This document shows, piece by piece, positions 26,164 through 32,966 of a DNA stretch of 37,150 bases. The notes beneath the pieces are model-generated. The model ran no database searches. It saw only the letters and a program-made list of their open reading frames with translations, and was not told the DNA's origin. Position 1 is the first letter of the stretch. Each line of letters opens with the position of its first letter. This DNA is from a virus. Made by a program: the position numbers and the translations under genes. The stretch lies in the IMG/VR virus record IMGVR_UViG_3300021363_000014, positions 1-37,150 of that record. One strand, 5' to 3'.

Positions 26164-26768
26164 TATTTAATTGTTTTGATAGCCCGTAGAACGGTTTCGG
26201 TAGTAGACTTGGTTCTAAATTTTTTCATTAGTCGTTCCTCCACTATTCTAAAATCTTTCTCTTGCGCGGTTGTAAAAAGTAATTGTACAACCATTAAATC
26301 TTTCTTCGCTGGTTCAACTTCCACTATAGGTGGTTTTTTAGGTTCGTTACTCCGGGGTGTCTTATTCCCCATTTTATTTAAAAGTTTTTCAGGTACCACC
26401 ATACTGTAACGCTCTAAAAAATCTTTCGAGGTGCCGAGATCTCTTTCAATTTTTTTGATGTCCACATCTCCAGCGGTTGAATAGTCGAATATCGCTGACA
26501 TTTCCGTAAACTGTTTTTGACTTAGTTTACGATCTGGAACCGATACCCAAATTTTTTTCTCCTTCCTTGCTTTCATTTCTTCAAGCCTGGAATTGCCGTC
26601 AATAAGTGTGAGGTCTGTGTTGCAAACTATCGTACCTGCAAGGCCGAAATTTTTCAAGCTTTCTTTAAAACGCTCAGCGCCAAGTGCGTTTTTAATTTTG
26701 TAATTGACGGGCGTAGGTTTGATTTTGTTAATATCAACCAGTTTAGGTGACCATGTAATTGTATTCAT
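26163..26768 (-). CDS. ParB-like protein (first copy)
   Basis: A 201-residue protein. Residues 1-70 have a ParB/Srx-type fold: NKIKPTPVNYKIKN, GLAGTIVCN and LTLIDGNSRLEEM (the DGNSR replaces the GERR box). Residues 85-130 are helical; the tail (130-201) contains a Pro/Lys linker and a basic end (MKKFRTKSTTETVLRAIKTI). It heads the cassette with the PP-loop enzyme and is coupled to it (TAATG). It differs clearly from the second ParB-like protein, so this is not a recent duplication. Confidence 0.75.
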   Translation of the reverse strand: MNTITWSPKLVDINKIKPTPVNYKIKNALGAERFKESLKNFGLAGTIVCNTDLTLIDGNSRLEEMKARKEKKIWVSVPDRKLSQKQFTEMSAIFDYSTAGDVDIKKIERDLGTSKDFLERYSMVVPEKLLNKMGNKTPRSNEPKKPPIVEVEPAKKDLMVVQLLFTTAQEKDFRIVEERLMKKFRTKSTTETVLRAIKTIK

Positions 26769-26773
26769 ATTAT

Positions 26774-28495
26774 TTATTGTTTAAGTAAGTTGCTTGCAAT
26801 TCTAGGTTCTACGTTAATCAATCCTTTAATACCAGTGATATAGTCTGCGGTTTTTTCCATTACATCTTTAAGAATCGCGCTAGCTTTTTTGCCTAAGGTT
26901 TTTGGAACTTCTAGGATAATTTCGTCATGCCAGACAAAAACGATTGGTAACTCTTTGGGGATGGAAATCATTGCAAGCTTAACCATGTTTGCGCCCGCCG
27001 CCTGCACCGGATTATTTTTGCCTTGGTTCGCTACTTTCCATTCCTCATTCTCTTTTAATAATCTACGTCTGCGATAGGGATCGGCAGAGTAGCTAACTCC
27101 TGTTCTTACAGCCTGCTTTGCATTATTATTTAACCAACGGACCACAGACGGAATAGCCCGTTTATGTTGTTTAACGATAGCCGATGCAGTTTTTTCATCG
27201 TATCCGGTTTGCTCCATGAATTTATAAACGCCGCCACCATACGCAAGCATGAAGTTATTGATTTTTGCATCTTGCCGAAATTTAATATGTGCTTTGCATT
27301 GGCATTTTTTTGGAAACGTGCAGCCCTTTTCTTTCCCGGCAACCCACTTATCCCTAAATACTATACTAGCGGTAAGAGCGTGTATGTCGTCCTTTCGCAG
27401 CATAGCGTCAATCCAAATACGTTCGTTTGCCTTAGCCGCCATTATACCAATCTCCTGGCCGGAGTAGTCGCCAATAACAAACACATGACCTTTTTTCGGG
27501 ACAAAAGCTGATCGGTGTAGGCCTTCGGTTTTTAAACCATGTATGGGAGGATTGGAGACCGCGAAGCGTCCAGTACTTAATATTTGTTCCCAAGAGCAGC
27601 GTATACGATTATCCGTATCTACAGAATCAAGCCAGCTTAAGCCATATTTGGAAATTTGTGTGAATAATTCACGGGTTTCAATAAAGGTTCGTAACGTATT
27701 GTTATTGGTACGGGCGAGGGTATTCTGTAGATCGTCGAAGGAATTAATAAGTATTCCTTTAGAGAAGAAGTATTCTTTTACTTGCTTCGGACTGTTCCAA
27801 TTACCTACAGTCTTCGGAAGTTCCGTTAATAATTTATCGTACCTAGCCTGGTTATCTAAAGTAATTTTACGCCAGATATTTTTATCAAATCCCAAACCTA
27901 GAACTTTCATTTGTATCACACGTTCCACCACTTTGTTTTCCAGCAGCGCCACTTCTAGTTGCCCGTCCCGTGTTAGTAGAAACTCTTGTGCCTTTCTTAT
28001 AGGCAACAGCACCTCCGCATCGTACCCCGCATATTTAATTTCAGGTTTCGTAAATGCCAATCCTTTTGGTCGATCAATAAAATTGGTACGAATAGTTTTA
28101 TCTGTTTCCGGCAACCCGTAACGAGTTACCATATACTTTAAACTTGAGGAGTATTTTTTTAACTGTTCTTCGCGTTCGGGGGTTGGGGCACCCTTACTTC
28201 GCGATACGTTCAAACCGATAATAACCTGTTCACATAATTTTGTATCCCATATATTTTCAATCTTGATCCCGGTATTTAGTTCAATGTACGGACCGTCAAA
28301 TTCTGCCGACTGGATAACTTTACATATCGCCGGGTCTTCCAGTATATGCTTAATTTCATTAAAGTAGTTGGTTTTCCCAAAGCAGTTATGCCAAACTTTT
28401 ACTTTTTTACCATCGTAGTAACTAAGCATCCAAATAGTTCCATTATACGGATGCAATCCCGTGGTCTCTATATCTACAGCGGCATATTTTTGCAT
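26774..28495 (-). CDS. DNA polymerase, family A, with 3'-5' exonuclease
   Basis: A 573-residue replicative polymerase. Exonuclease: VDIETTG (residues 7-13, Asp8 and Glu10), later AEFDGPY (64-70) and YAGYDAEV (155-162, the Exo III region). Polymerase: motif A IGDYSGQEIG (341-350), motif B RQDAKINNFMLAYGGG (407-422) and motif C VWHDEIILEV (521-530). An insert just before motif B holds Cys392, Cys398, Cys400 and His403, which may bind a metal. It is shorter than bacterial Pol I, as is common in phages. It is the first minus-strand gene after the divergent control region. Confidence 0.9.
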   Translation of the reverse strand: MQKYAAVDIETTGLHPYNGTIWMLSYYDGKKVKVWHNCFGKTNYFNEIKHILEDPAICKVIQSAEFDGPYIELNTGIKIENIWDTKLCEQVIIGLNVSRSKGAPTPEREEQLKKYSSSLKYMVTRYGLPETDKTIRTNFIDRPKGLAFTKPEIKYAGYDAEVLLPIRKAQEFLLTRDGQLEVALLENKVVERVIQMKVLGLGFDKNIWRKITLDNQARYDKLLTELPKTVGNWNSPKQVKEYFFSKGILINSFDDLQNTLARTNNNTLRTFIETRELFTQISKYGLSWLDSVDTDNRIRCSWEQILSTGRFAVSNPPIHGLKTEGLHRSAFVPKKGHVFVIGDYSGQEIGIMAAKANERIWIDAMLRKDDIHALTASIVFRDKWVAGKEKGCTFPKKCQCKAHIKFRQDAKINNFMLAYGGGVYKFMEQTGYDEKTASAIVKQHKRAIPSVVRWLNNNAKQAVRTGVSYSADPYRRRRLLKENEEWKVANQGKNNPVQAAGANMVKLAMISIPKELPIVFVWHDEIILEVPKTLGKKASAILKDVMEKTADYITGIKGLINVEPRIASNLLKQ

Positions 28496-28587
28496 GGCAT
28501 GGTTGTTTGCGGGCCTTAAATATACCTAAATTTCGATATTTGTATAAATTTTTAAGTTATTAATTTTTATTTTCCTTTATTATATAG

Positions 28588-28614
28588 TATGTTTGCCTAG
28601 CCTTAAAGGTTAGG
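28588..28614 (+). promoter_or_regulatory. Early promoter -7 element with adjoining palindrome
   Basis: TATGTTTG at 28588-28595 matches the Bacteroidota -7 consensus TAnnTTTG, 38 bases before the SSB start; no TTG element is seen at the usual upstream distance. Directly downstream, 28596-28603 and 28607-28614 form an 8 bp inverted repeat (one G-T) with a 3-base loop, at the expected transcription start, suggesting an operator or a 5' RNA hairpin. Confidence 0.5.
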
Positions 28615-28633
28615 GCTATAAACAATAAACGCA

Positions 28634-29206
28634 ATGAGTAAACAAACAAAAAACACAAAACAAGCAAACGATGACGCGTTTGTATCCGACGATGTTGTTG
28701 GGTCTGGTAAAGCCTCGTACTTCAAATTGGAGACTGGTGACAATGAGGTCCGGCTTATTTCTAAACCCATAACCGGGTGGATCGCATGGGGCGAAGACGA
28801 GGAAGGCAACAAGAAGCCAACGCGTACGCCGATTACCGAAGAGCCGGACGACGAGTCCGACGGAGAAAATCCACCAAAGAAGTTTATGGCATGCGTGGTT
28901 ATCGACGCAGCCGACGACGAGGTGAAGATTTGGGAGATTACGCAACAGTCAATTATCAAAGCGATTAAAGCGTTAAGTTCCAACCCGAAATGGGGTAACC
29001 CCTTCACTTACAGCCTGTCTATTGAGAAAAAGGGTGAAGGTATGAAGACACGGTACACTGTGAACCCGAATCCGAAGGCTCCAATTTCCAAAGCCGCCAT
29101 TAAAGTCGCCAGTGAGAAGCCTTGTAACCTGGACGCGCTATACGAAGGTGCGGACCCCTGGGATGAAAAGAACCATGACACGGTAACGGAGTACCATTTT
29201 AAGTAA
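28634..29206 (+). CDS. ssb: Single-stranded DNA-binding protein
   Basis: A 190-residue phage SSB. The pattern SYFKLETGDNEVRLISKPI (residues 28-46) and KFMACVVID with VKIWEITQQSIIKAI (about 83-112) is typical of gp32/gp2.5-like OB-fold proteins. An acidic loop (EEPDDESDGENPP, about 68-80) is inserted. It protects ssDNA during replication with the polymerase and primase-helicase. First plus-strand gene after the divergent promoter region, and followed by a strong terminator, so it is probably made in excess. Confidence 0.8.
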   Translation: MSKQTKNTKQANDDAFVSDDVVGSGKASYFKLETGDNEVRLISKPITGWIAWGEDEEGNKKPTRTPITEEPDDESDGENPPKKFMACVVIDAADDEVKIWEITQQSIIKAIKALSSNPKWGNPFTYSLSIEKKGEGMKTRYTVNPNPKAPISKAAIKVASEKPCNLDALYEGADPWDEKNHDTVTEYHFK

Positions 29207-29236
29207 CGTGAGTTTGGTTGAGTAGTTTGTAAGCAA

Positions 29237-29268
29237 GAGGCGGCTGAGATTGGCCGCCTTTTTTTTAA
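29237..29268 (+). terminator. Intrinsic terminator after SSB gene
   Basis: AGGCGGC (29238-29244) pairs with GCCGCCT (29253-29259), a 7 bp GC-rich stem with an 8-base loop, followed by an unbroken run of T to 29266. It lies 31 bases behind the SSB stop. It would let only part of the transcripts reach the downstream genes. Confidence 0.85.
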
Positions 29269-29288
29269 AGTCAAAAATTTTTACCGAA

Positions 29289-29579
29289 ATGAAAAGAAGT
29301 GAGTTTTTACGTAAAGGTTTACTCGCATTAGTTGCTACAGGAATAGGATTAAATGAGGTAAAAAGCGTCGAGGTAGAAAAATTTACTTGGGTAAAGAAAG
29401 TAAAAAAGATCGCCCAATTTAGAATAACACGTGAGGCCTTAAAAGACGGTCATTACTTTGCGTGGCTGCTTGACGAGTATAAGGTATATGGAAGGATACT
29501 AACTTACGAAATAGGAATGATGGATGATGATTTTACAAAAGACTTACTAACCGTTCGTATAGAATATGCCAACAGTTGA
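29289..29579 (+). CDS. Small hypothetical protein with N-terminal hydrophobic segment
   Basis: A 96-residue protein from ATG 29289 (MKRSEFLRKGLLALVATGIG). An upstream in-frame ATG at 29250 lies inside the terminator and is rejected. Residues 8-20 are hydrophobic behind basic residues, like a weak signal or anchor sequence. The rest is charged (FRITREALKDGHYFAWLLDE) and not recognised. It overlaps the nuclease gene by 14 bases. Confidence 0.6.
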   Translation: MKRSEFLRKGLLALVATGIGLNEVKSVEVEKFTWVKKVKKIAQFRITREALKDGHYFAWLLDEYKVYGRILTYEIGMMDDDFTKDLLTVRIEYANS

Positions 29580-30210
29580 GTTCAATGACGATAAACCCGC
29601 CCTAGCATACATCCGTAAACGTGGTTACGCTTCATACTCTAGTATAAAGAATGTTAGAGATGCGGTTATACCTTCATACGCAGACGAGGCGTGGTTTAAA
29701 TTTGGAAAGGAACTACACTCTAGGTTCCTGGAGGGTGTTAAGTTATTTACGTTATCCGTAGAGGAAGAAGTCAGGCTAACGTTAATGTTAGATAAATTGG
29801 ATCGGCATCCCATTGTGCAGCGACTTTTGGCAAAATCGAAAAACGAAATTGCGTTTGGGCCGCGAAAAGTACTGGAAAAGTATAAATGTATAGACGGAGG
29901 GATTGTAGTGCCTGACATAATGGGACTGCCTGTACTTGGTTATATTGACATAGCCAACCGTCCAGATAACTTAGCCGATTTAAAGACTACGCGGTTAAGT
30001 AACATGAAAGCGTTCGTGGAATCAATGGATCTGCTTCAAGCCGCCCTATACTTAGAGGCGACTAAGGCAAAGGATTTTTACTATATCGGTATATGCAAAC
30101 AAGCACCATATACTGTGATGGTGTTTAGCGCGAAAGAATACCCGGAACGGTTAGTGGAAGCTAGAAAGGAAATGGTAAGACTATTGAAATATATAAAAAG
30201 TGAGTTATGA
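29566..30210 (+). CDS. PD-(D/E)XK nuclease, RecB/Cas4-like
   Basis: A 214-residue protein. The active site pattern is visible: GYIDIA (125-130, Asp128), then ADLKTTR (137-143, with D138 and K140), and the helix motif LLQAALYLEA (156-165, Gln158) as in RecB-family nucleases. His51 in FGKELHSRF may be the N-terminal metal-site residue. Such phage proteins are exonucleases of recombination modules (compare DUF3799-type proteins). It follows the SSB module and precedes other nuclease genes. Confidence 0.75.
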   Translation: MPTVEFNDDKPALAYIRKRGYASYSSIKNVRDAVIPSYADEAWFKFGKELHSRFLEGVKLFTLSVEEEVRLTLMLDKLDRHPIVQRLLAKSKNEIAFGPRKVLEKYKCIDGGIVVPDIMGLPVLGYIDIANRPDNLADLKTTRLSNMKAFVESMDLLQAALYLEATKAKDFYYIGICKQAPYTVMVFSAKEYPERLVEARKEMVRLLKYIKSEL

Positions 30211-30398
30211 CTACTGTACAAAAAATCGCCAGAATTCGAACGCTTTCCATCCTACATACGAAACAGATGCTTCGTGTTGGAAATGCTGAAAAGCGTATGG
30301 CGGCATTCAGGCACGAGCAAATAAAATTGTTACGGTCGATCCCTAAAGGGGATTGTGTTTTGTATGCAGAGAAGATTGCTAAATATATATGCGTATGA
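30207..30398 (+). CDS. Small basic helical protein
   Basis: A 63-residue, Arg/Lys-rich protein with no recognised motif (KIARIRTLSILHTKQMLRVG then RMAAFRHEQIKLLR). It is coupled to both neighbours: its ATG overlaps the nuclease stop (ATGA) and its TGA overlaps the next ATG. It may bind nucleic acid, judged only from its charge. Confidence 0.6.
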   Translation: MTTVQKIARIRTLSILHTKQMLRVGNAEKRMAAFRHEQIKLLRSIPKGDCVLYAEKIAKYICV

Positions 30399-31459
30399 AA
30401 CATATAATAGCCTCAACAATGTCTGATTTTCATGCGGCACAACTTAAGTCAGAGCAAGAGCAACGATTTTTATGGTTTAGCGGCAAGCTGGAAAAAACTT
30501 CTACTGAGTGCTATATTAAAGAAGATGACCAGTGGATAGTTTTTGCAGACATGGTATATAAAATTATGTTTAATAAAAAGCTGTTTGCTTTGCCGAAAAG
30601 ACAAGCAGGTTTTTCTTTTAATAAAACTACAAGAGAGTTTAAACTTTGGTTCGGAACTTCATTACCAACACTAGAATTAAAAGAGTTTTTTCTTTACTAC
30701 AAAAAAGAATGGGTTATTAAGCATAAGATAAATACTTTTTTAACTAAAGGATTAATGGAAAAAATAGTAAAAGATGAGATAACAAATCCTACCGATGCGT
30801 GTAAGTATATTATAAAAATGAACCGGCTTGAAAAAAGTACTTCGGTTAAATTTCTTTTAAGATGGATTGAGGCTGGAAATAACAAGTATGATTTAATGAG
30901 GGCAAAATTTTGTGCCAAAGACTTAAATCATTTTTTAAATCCGGTCGATAACAAATTAGGGGTTAATAATATTGTAGATGATTGTTTTAAGCAAGCTGCT
31001 ATCCTACAAGAGAAAATAGATTTTAAATGGAGTTTATCTAGATTAAACGAAGTGCATAGCCAATGGACCAAGCAAATAATGGCTATGGAGATCAGTTTTA
31101 TTGGTTCTGTAACACTTAATTATAAAAATCTTCCAGCGTTCCTACCAGATGTAGAGGTAATACAAACGCAACAAAGACTATTTGAGGAAGGCTTTAATAT
31201 GAAGCACTGTATATATACAAACTATTTAAAACAATGGAAAAGAGGGGATTATATTGTTTTACATTTTAAGACTGACGATTCAATTACAGCAGGTATTTGC
31301 TTAAACGATGATGGTAAAGCAGAAATTGATCAGCTTTGTCATAAAAGTAATAAGGCTTTAAGTGCATTAGAAGTGCGGCAAACTAGAGCAATTATTCAGC
31401 CGCATCTTAAAAAATTAACAGCCTCTATGAAAAGCATTAAAAAGCAAAAAGTAAACTAA
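30395..31459 (+). CDS. PcfJ-like protein
   Basis: A 354-residue protein. The start at 30395 is preferred to 30389 because it forms an ATGA overlap. Residues about 262-330 carry the PcfJ-type pattern: FEEGFNMKHCIYTNYLKQW, then DYIVLHFK, TAGICLNDDGKAEIDQLCHK and a final helix. PcfJ-like proteins occur in mobile elements and phages with unknown activity. The N-terminal 200 residues are helical. The gene is visibly richer in A and T than its neighbours, which suggests recent acquisition. Confidence 0.7.
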   Translation: MKHIIASTMSDFHAAQLKSEQEQRFLWFSGKLEKTSTECYIKEDDQWIVFADMVYKIMFNKKLFALPKRQAGFSFNKTTREFKLWFGTSLPTLELKEFFLYYKKEWVIKHKINTFLTKGLMEKIVKDEITNPTDACKYIIKMNRLEKSTSVKFLLRWIEAGNNKYDLMRAKFCAKDLNHFLNPVDNKLGVNNIVDDCFKQAAILQEKIDFKWSLSRLNEVHSQWTKQIMAMEISFIGSVTLNYKNLPAFLPDVEVIQTQQRLFEEGFNMKHCIYTNYLKQWKRGDYIVLHFKTDDSITAGICLNDDGKAEIDQLCHKSNKALSALEVRQTRAIIQPHLKKLTASMKSIKKQKVN

Positions 31460-31887
31460 TGAAGATATACGTCGATACCCGCGAACAATTAGCATACTGG
31501 CCCAAGCATAAAATAAAACTTGATGTTGGCGATTATACCACGCAACGCTTACACAAGGTTTTTCATATCGAACGCAAGTCGCTCCAAGATTTGTACGGAA
31601 CCTTGGTTCAGGGTAATCAACGATTCAAGGCCGAACTTTTTTGCGCTGCTTGGCATCGTATCTCCATTTGCGTATATGTTGAGGGCACACGCGATGCGTT
31701 TATAAATAAGCGTTTCCCCAAAGGCGACGAAAGGAAGTTTTCTACTGATGGGCTGGATAAGTTGATTAAGACCTTTGAACGTAAGTACCATTTACAATTT
31801 CATTGGCACCGGAATCGCGCGCATTGCAGGCGAGAGGTGGAAAAACGATTGCAAATGGAAGAAAAACGCCTAAAATCGACTAAATAA
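31459..31887 (+). CDS. ERCC4-type nuclease
   Basis: A 142-residue protein with the XPF/ERCC4 nuclease motif set: VDTREQ (residues 5-10), LDVGDY (21-26) and the core IERKSLQDL (37-45). Metal-dependent cut of branched or flap DNA fits a role in phage recombination or replication-intermediate processing. The C-terminus is basic (KRLQMEEKRLKSTK). Its start shares a base with the upstream stop (TAATG). Confidence 0.85.
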   Translation: MKIYVDTREQLAYWPKHKIKLDVGDYTTQRLHKVFHIERKSLQDLYGTLVQGNQRFKAELFCAAWHRISICVYVEGTRDAFINKRFPKGDERKFSTDGLDKLIKTFERKYHLQFHWHRNRAHCRREVEKRLQMEEKRLKSTK

Positions 31888-31918
31888 GGCCTTTTACAGC
31901 CCAAAAATAAATATGCAA

Positions 31919-31955
31919 ATTTTGGCATACAAATAACTTATTCGTTGTATATTTA
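31919..31955 (+). promoter_or_regulatory. Weak candidate promoter
   Basis: A TTG within ATTTTGGC near 31919 and TATATTTA (31948-31955, one mismatch to TAnnTTTG) are 23 bases apart, inside the 17-23 range known for Bacteroidota promoters. It lies in the 88-base gap before the 68-residue gene, about 21 bases from the start codon. The match is imperfect. Confidence 0.3.
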
Positions 31956-31975
31956 CATAACGAAAAATTAACCAC

Positions 31976-32182
31976 ATGAAAACAACGCAAAATAAAGCCT
32001 TTGAAATAGTAATTAAACAAATTGGCAAAAGGATTGAAGTTGTTAATAAATTTTATACCGGCCAAGTTCTTAGCCCTGCTTGTGGTTATGCTGATATGAG
32101 CCAAGAACAATACGACGCGAAATTTACGGATTCTGAAAACCATCCGTCTAATTACGGGGGTGGGTGGCCTGAAATAGAATAA
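31976..32182 (+). CDS. Small hypothetical protein
   Basis: A 68-residue protein with an N-terminal helix (NKAFEIVIKQIGKRIEVVNK) and an acidic, Tyr/Gly-rich C-terminus (SNYGGGWPEIE). No family recognised. It starts a series of very small genes and is followed by a weak terminator-like hairpin at 32235. Confidence 0.55.
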   Translation: MKTTQNKAFEIVIKQIGKRIEVVNKFYTGQVLSPACGYADMSQEQYDAKFTDSENHPSNYGGGWPEIE

Positions 32183-32234
32183 GACTTCGCGCACACTCCT
32201 CGATTGCGCTGATAAATGTAATGAGGAACGGTCC

Positions 32235-32261
32235 AAGCGTACCAGTAAACGCTTAATTTTT
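32235..32261 (+). terminator. Weak terminator-like hairpin
   Basis: AAGCGT (32235-32240) pairs with ACGCTT (32249-32254), a 6 bp stem with an 8-base loop, followed by AATTTTT. It stands 52 bases behind the 68-residue gene. Confidence 0.45.
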
Positions 32262-32303
32262 GGTTCATACGGCTCGGCTCAAAAGAGTATTCCGTGTAAC
32301 CAA
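32260..32303 (+). ncRNA. Strong 12 bp stem-loop in leader of small gene
   Basis: 32260-32272 pairs with 32292-32303 over 12 bp with one bulged C (32266) and one U-G pair. The U-G pair would be A-C on the other strand, so the structure fits plus-strand RNA. A further CTC/GAG (32273-32275/32285-32287) extends it. Confidence 0.5.
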
Positions 32304-32310
32304 TCCTTTA

Positions 32311-32360
32311 GAGTACAGACGCGCGACTAACGGCGCTACAGTTCGATCTGATCTGTACTC
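32311..32360 (+). ncRNA. Stem-bounded element with two inner hairpins
   Basis: GAGTACAGA (32311-32319) pairs perfectly with TCTGTACTC (32352-32360), 9 bp, enclosing GCGC/GCGC (32321-32324/32333-32336) and CAG-ttcgat-CTG (32339-32350). The closing stem ends 7 bases before the ACTATC motif of the next gene. The inner TTCGATC is like a tRNA T-loop, but no full T-arm forms. Confidence 0.45.
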
Positions 32361-32367
32361 CACATTT

Positions 32368-32378
32368 AAAAACTATCA
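32368..32378 (+). promoter_or_regulatory. ACTATCA leader motif, copy 1
   Basis: AAAAACTATCA ends 2 bases before the ATG at 32381. It is one of five such motifs placed in front of small genes or the tRNA-like element between 32.3 and 33.6 kb. Confidence 0.55.
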
Positions 32379-32380
32379 GT

Positions 32381-32584
32381 ATGAAAAAGAAGGTAATGAC
32401 TATTGATTGCACACCGACATGGCAAGCAGCGGCACAAATTTACTTAGCTGTTTTAGAGAACGGGTCGGAGGAAGGTAAAAAACAAGCGCGTGAGGGTATT
32501 ATGCACATGGCAAGAATCGCACAAGCGTTTGTGGGAATTTCCAGCGCGCATACGCCGGATAATGTTATCAAAACCAGGGTTTGA
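32381..32584 (+). CDS. Small conserved phage protein
   Basis: A 67-residue protein with TIDCTPTWQAAAQIYLAVLE (residues 7-26), a pattern known to me from hypothetical phage proteins (CTPTW followed by an amphipathic helix and AVLENG). Function unknown. The start is defined by the ACTATCA leader motif. Confidence 0.65.
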   Translation: MKKKVMTIDCTPTWQAAAQIYLAVLENGSEEGKKQAREGIMHMARIAQAFVGISSAHTPDNVIKTRV

Positions 32585-32599
32585 TAGTCCTTGGTTTTA

Positions 32600-32638
32600 C
32601 CACGTAACGTCGAAGCGCCGTAAGGTTTCGCGCCGTGG
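32600..32638 (+). ncRNA. Two-helix RNA hairpin between small genes
   Basis: CCACG (32600-32604) pairs with CGTGG (32634-32638); inside, CGAAGC (32611-32616) pairs with GTTTCG (32625-32630), including one G-U that is only possible on the plus strand. It lies between the 67-residue gene and the tRNA-like element. Confidence 0.4.
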
Positions 32639-32643
32639 GTTAT

Positions 32644-32654
32644 ACAAACTATCA
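32644..32654 (+). promoter_or_regulatory. ACTATCA leader motif, copy 2, before tRNA-like element
   Basis: ACAAACTATCA with no start codon behind it; instead the tRNA-like element begins 6 bases downstream at 32660. This argues that the motif is not only a ribosome-binding feature. Confidence 0.5.
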
Positions 32655-32659
32655 TTTAA

Positions 32660-32754
32660 AGGTGGTTAACCAAGCGGTCTACGGTCGGGGTAAAAGAACA
32701 TGGCTAAACTGTTCGCTGCCTCTTAGTACACTGGTTCGAATCCAGTACCACCTG
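32660..32754 (+). tRNA. tRNA-like element with abnormal, enlarged anticodon arm
   Basis: A 95-base element. Acceptor: 32660-32666 pairs with 32747-32753 over 7 perfect bp, discriminator G. T8 and A9 are in place; the D-arm ACC-aagcggtctac-GGT has A14, G15 and the GG pair of class II tRNAs. T-arm ACTGG-TTCGAAT-CCAGT (32730-32746) is perfect. Between the D-arm and T-arm no 7-base anticodon loop with U33 forms; instead GGGGT/GCCTC (32687-32691/32718-32722) and GAACA/TGTTC (32696-32700/32710-32714) build a long arm with a 9-base loop. It could be a decayed tRNA or a tRNA mimic. No CCA is encoded. Confidence 0.5.
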
Positions 32755-32762
32755 CTAACTTT

Positions 32763-32774
32763 ATAAAACTATCA
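32763..32774 (+). promoter_or_regulatory. ACTATCA leader motif, copy 3
   Basis: ATAAAACTATCA ends 3 bases before the ATG at 32778, at the same spacing as copy 4. Confidence 0.55.
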
Positions 32775-32777
32775 TAT

Positions 32778-32966
32778 ATGAAACACAAAATTTTTCAAAC
32801 ATTGCCGGATGAAAAGCTATTACAGAATGACTGCCTTAGAAACAGTTATAAAATATCGCTAGATTCAGACGTTGAAATAGAGGTATTATATGACATAGAA
32901 AGTGTAGAGTCAAAAGAATTAGCGTATAAAGTAATTTCTAAAATCGCAGACGCGCTACCTTTATGA
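32778..32966 (+). CDS. Small hypothetical acidic protein
   Basis: A 62-residue acidic protein (SLDSDVEIEVLYDIESVESK in its middle). No motif recognised. The start follows the ACTATCA leader motif and the stop overlaps the next gene as ATGA, so the two are co-translated. Confidence 0.6.
   Translation: MKHKIFQTLPDEKLLQNDCLRNSYKISLDSDVEIEVLYDIESVESKELAYKVISKIADALPL

Noticed and set aside
28777-28968. Frames overlapping the SSB gene on both strands
   Set aside because: They result from the acidic, GA-rich codons of the SSB gene; the SSB frame has clear family motifs.
32220-32255. 11-codon frame in the 32.2 kb leader
   Set aside because: Too short, no leader motif, and it covers the terminator-like hairpin.
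32695-32715. Amber suppressor tRNA (CTA in the loop)
   Set aside because: The loop has 9 bases or a mismatch, lacks U33, and genes in the window keep their normal reading lengths with TAG treated as a stop.
32660-32754. tmRNA, because the central arm contains ATG-GCT-AAA-CTG-TTC-GCT-GCC-TCT-TAG
   Set aside because: It is far too short for tmRNA, lacks pseudoknots and a proper tRNA-like end with G-U at position 3, and an 8-codon frame can arise by chance.
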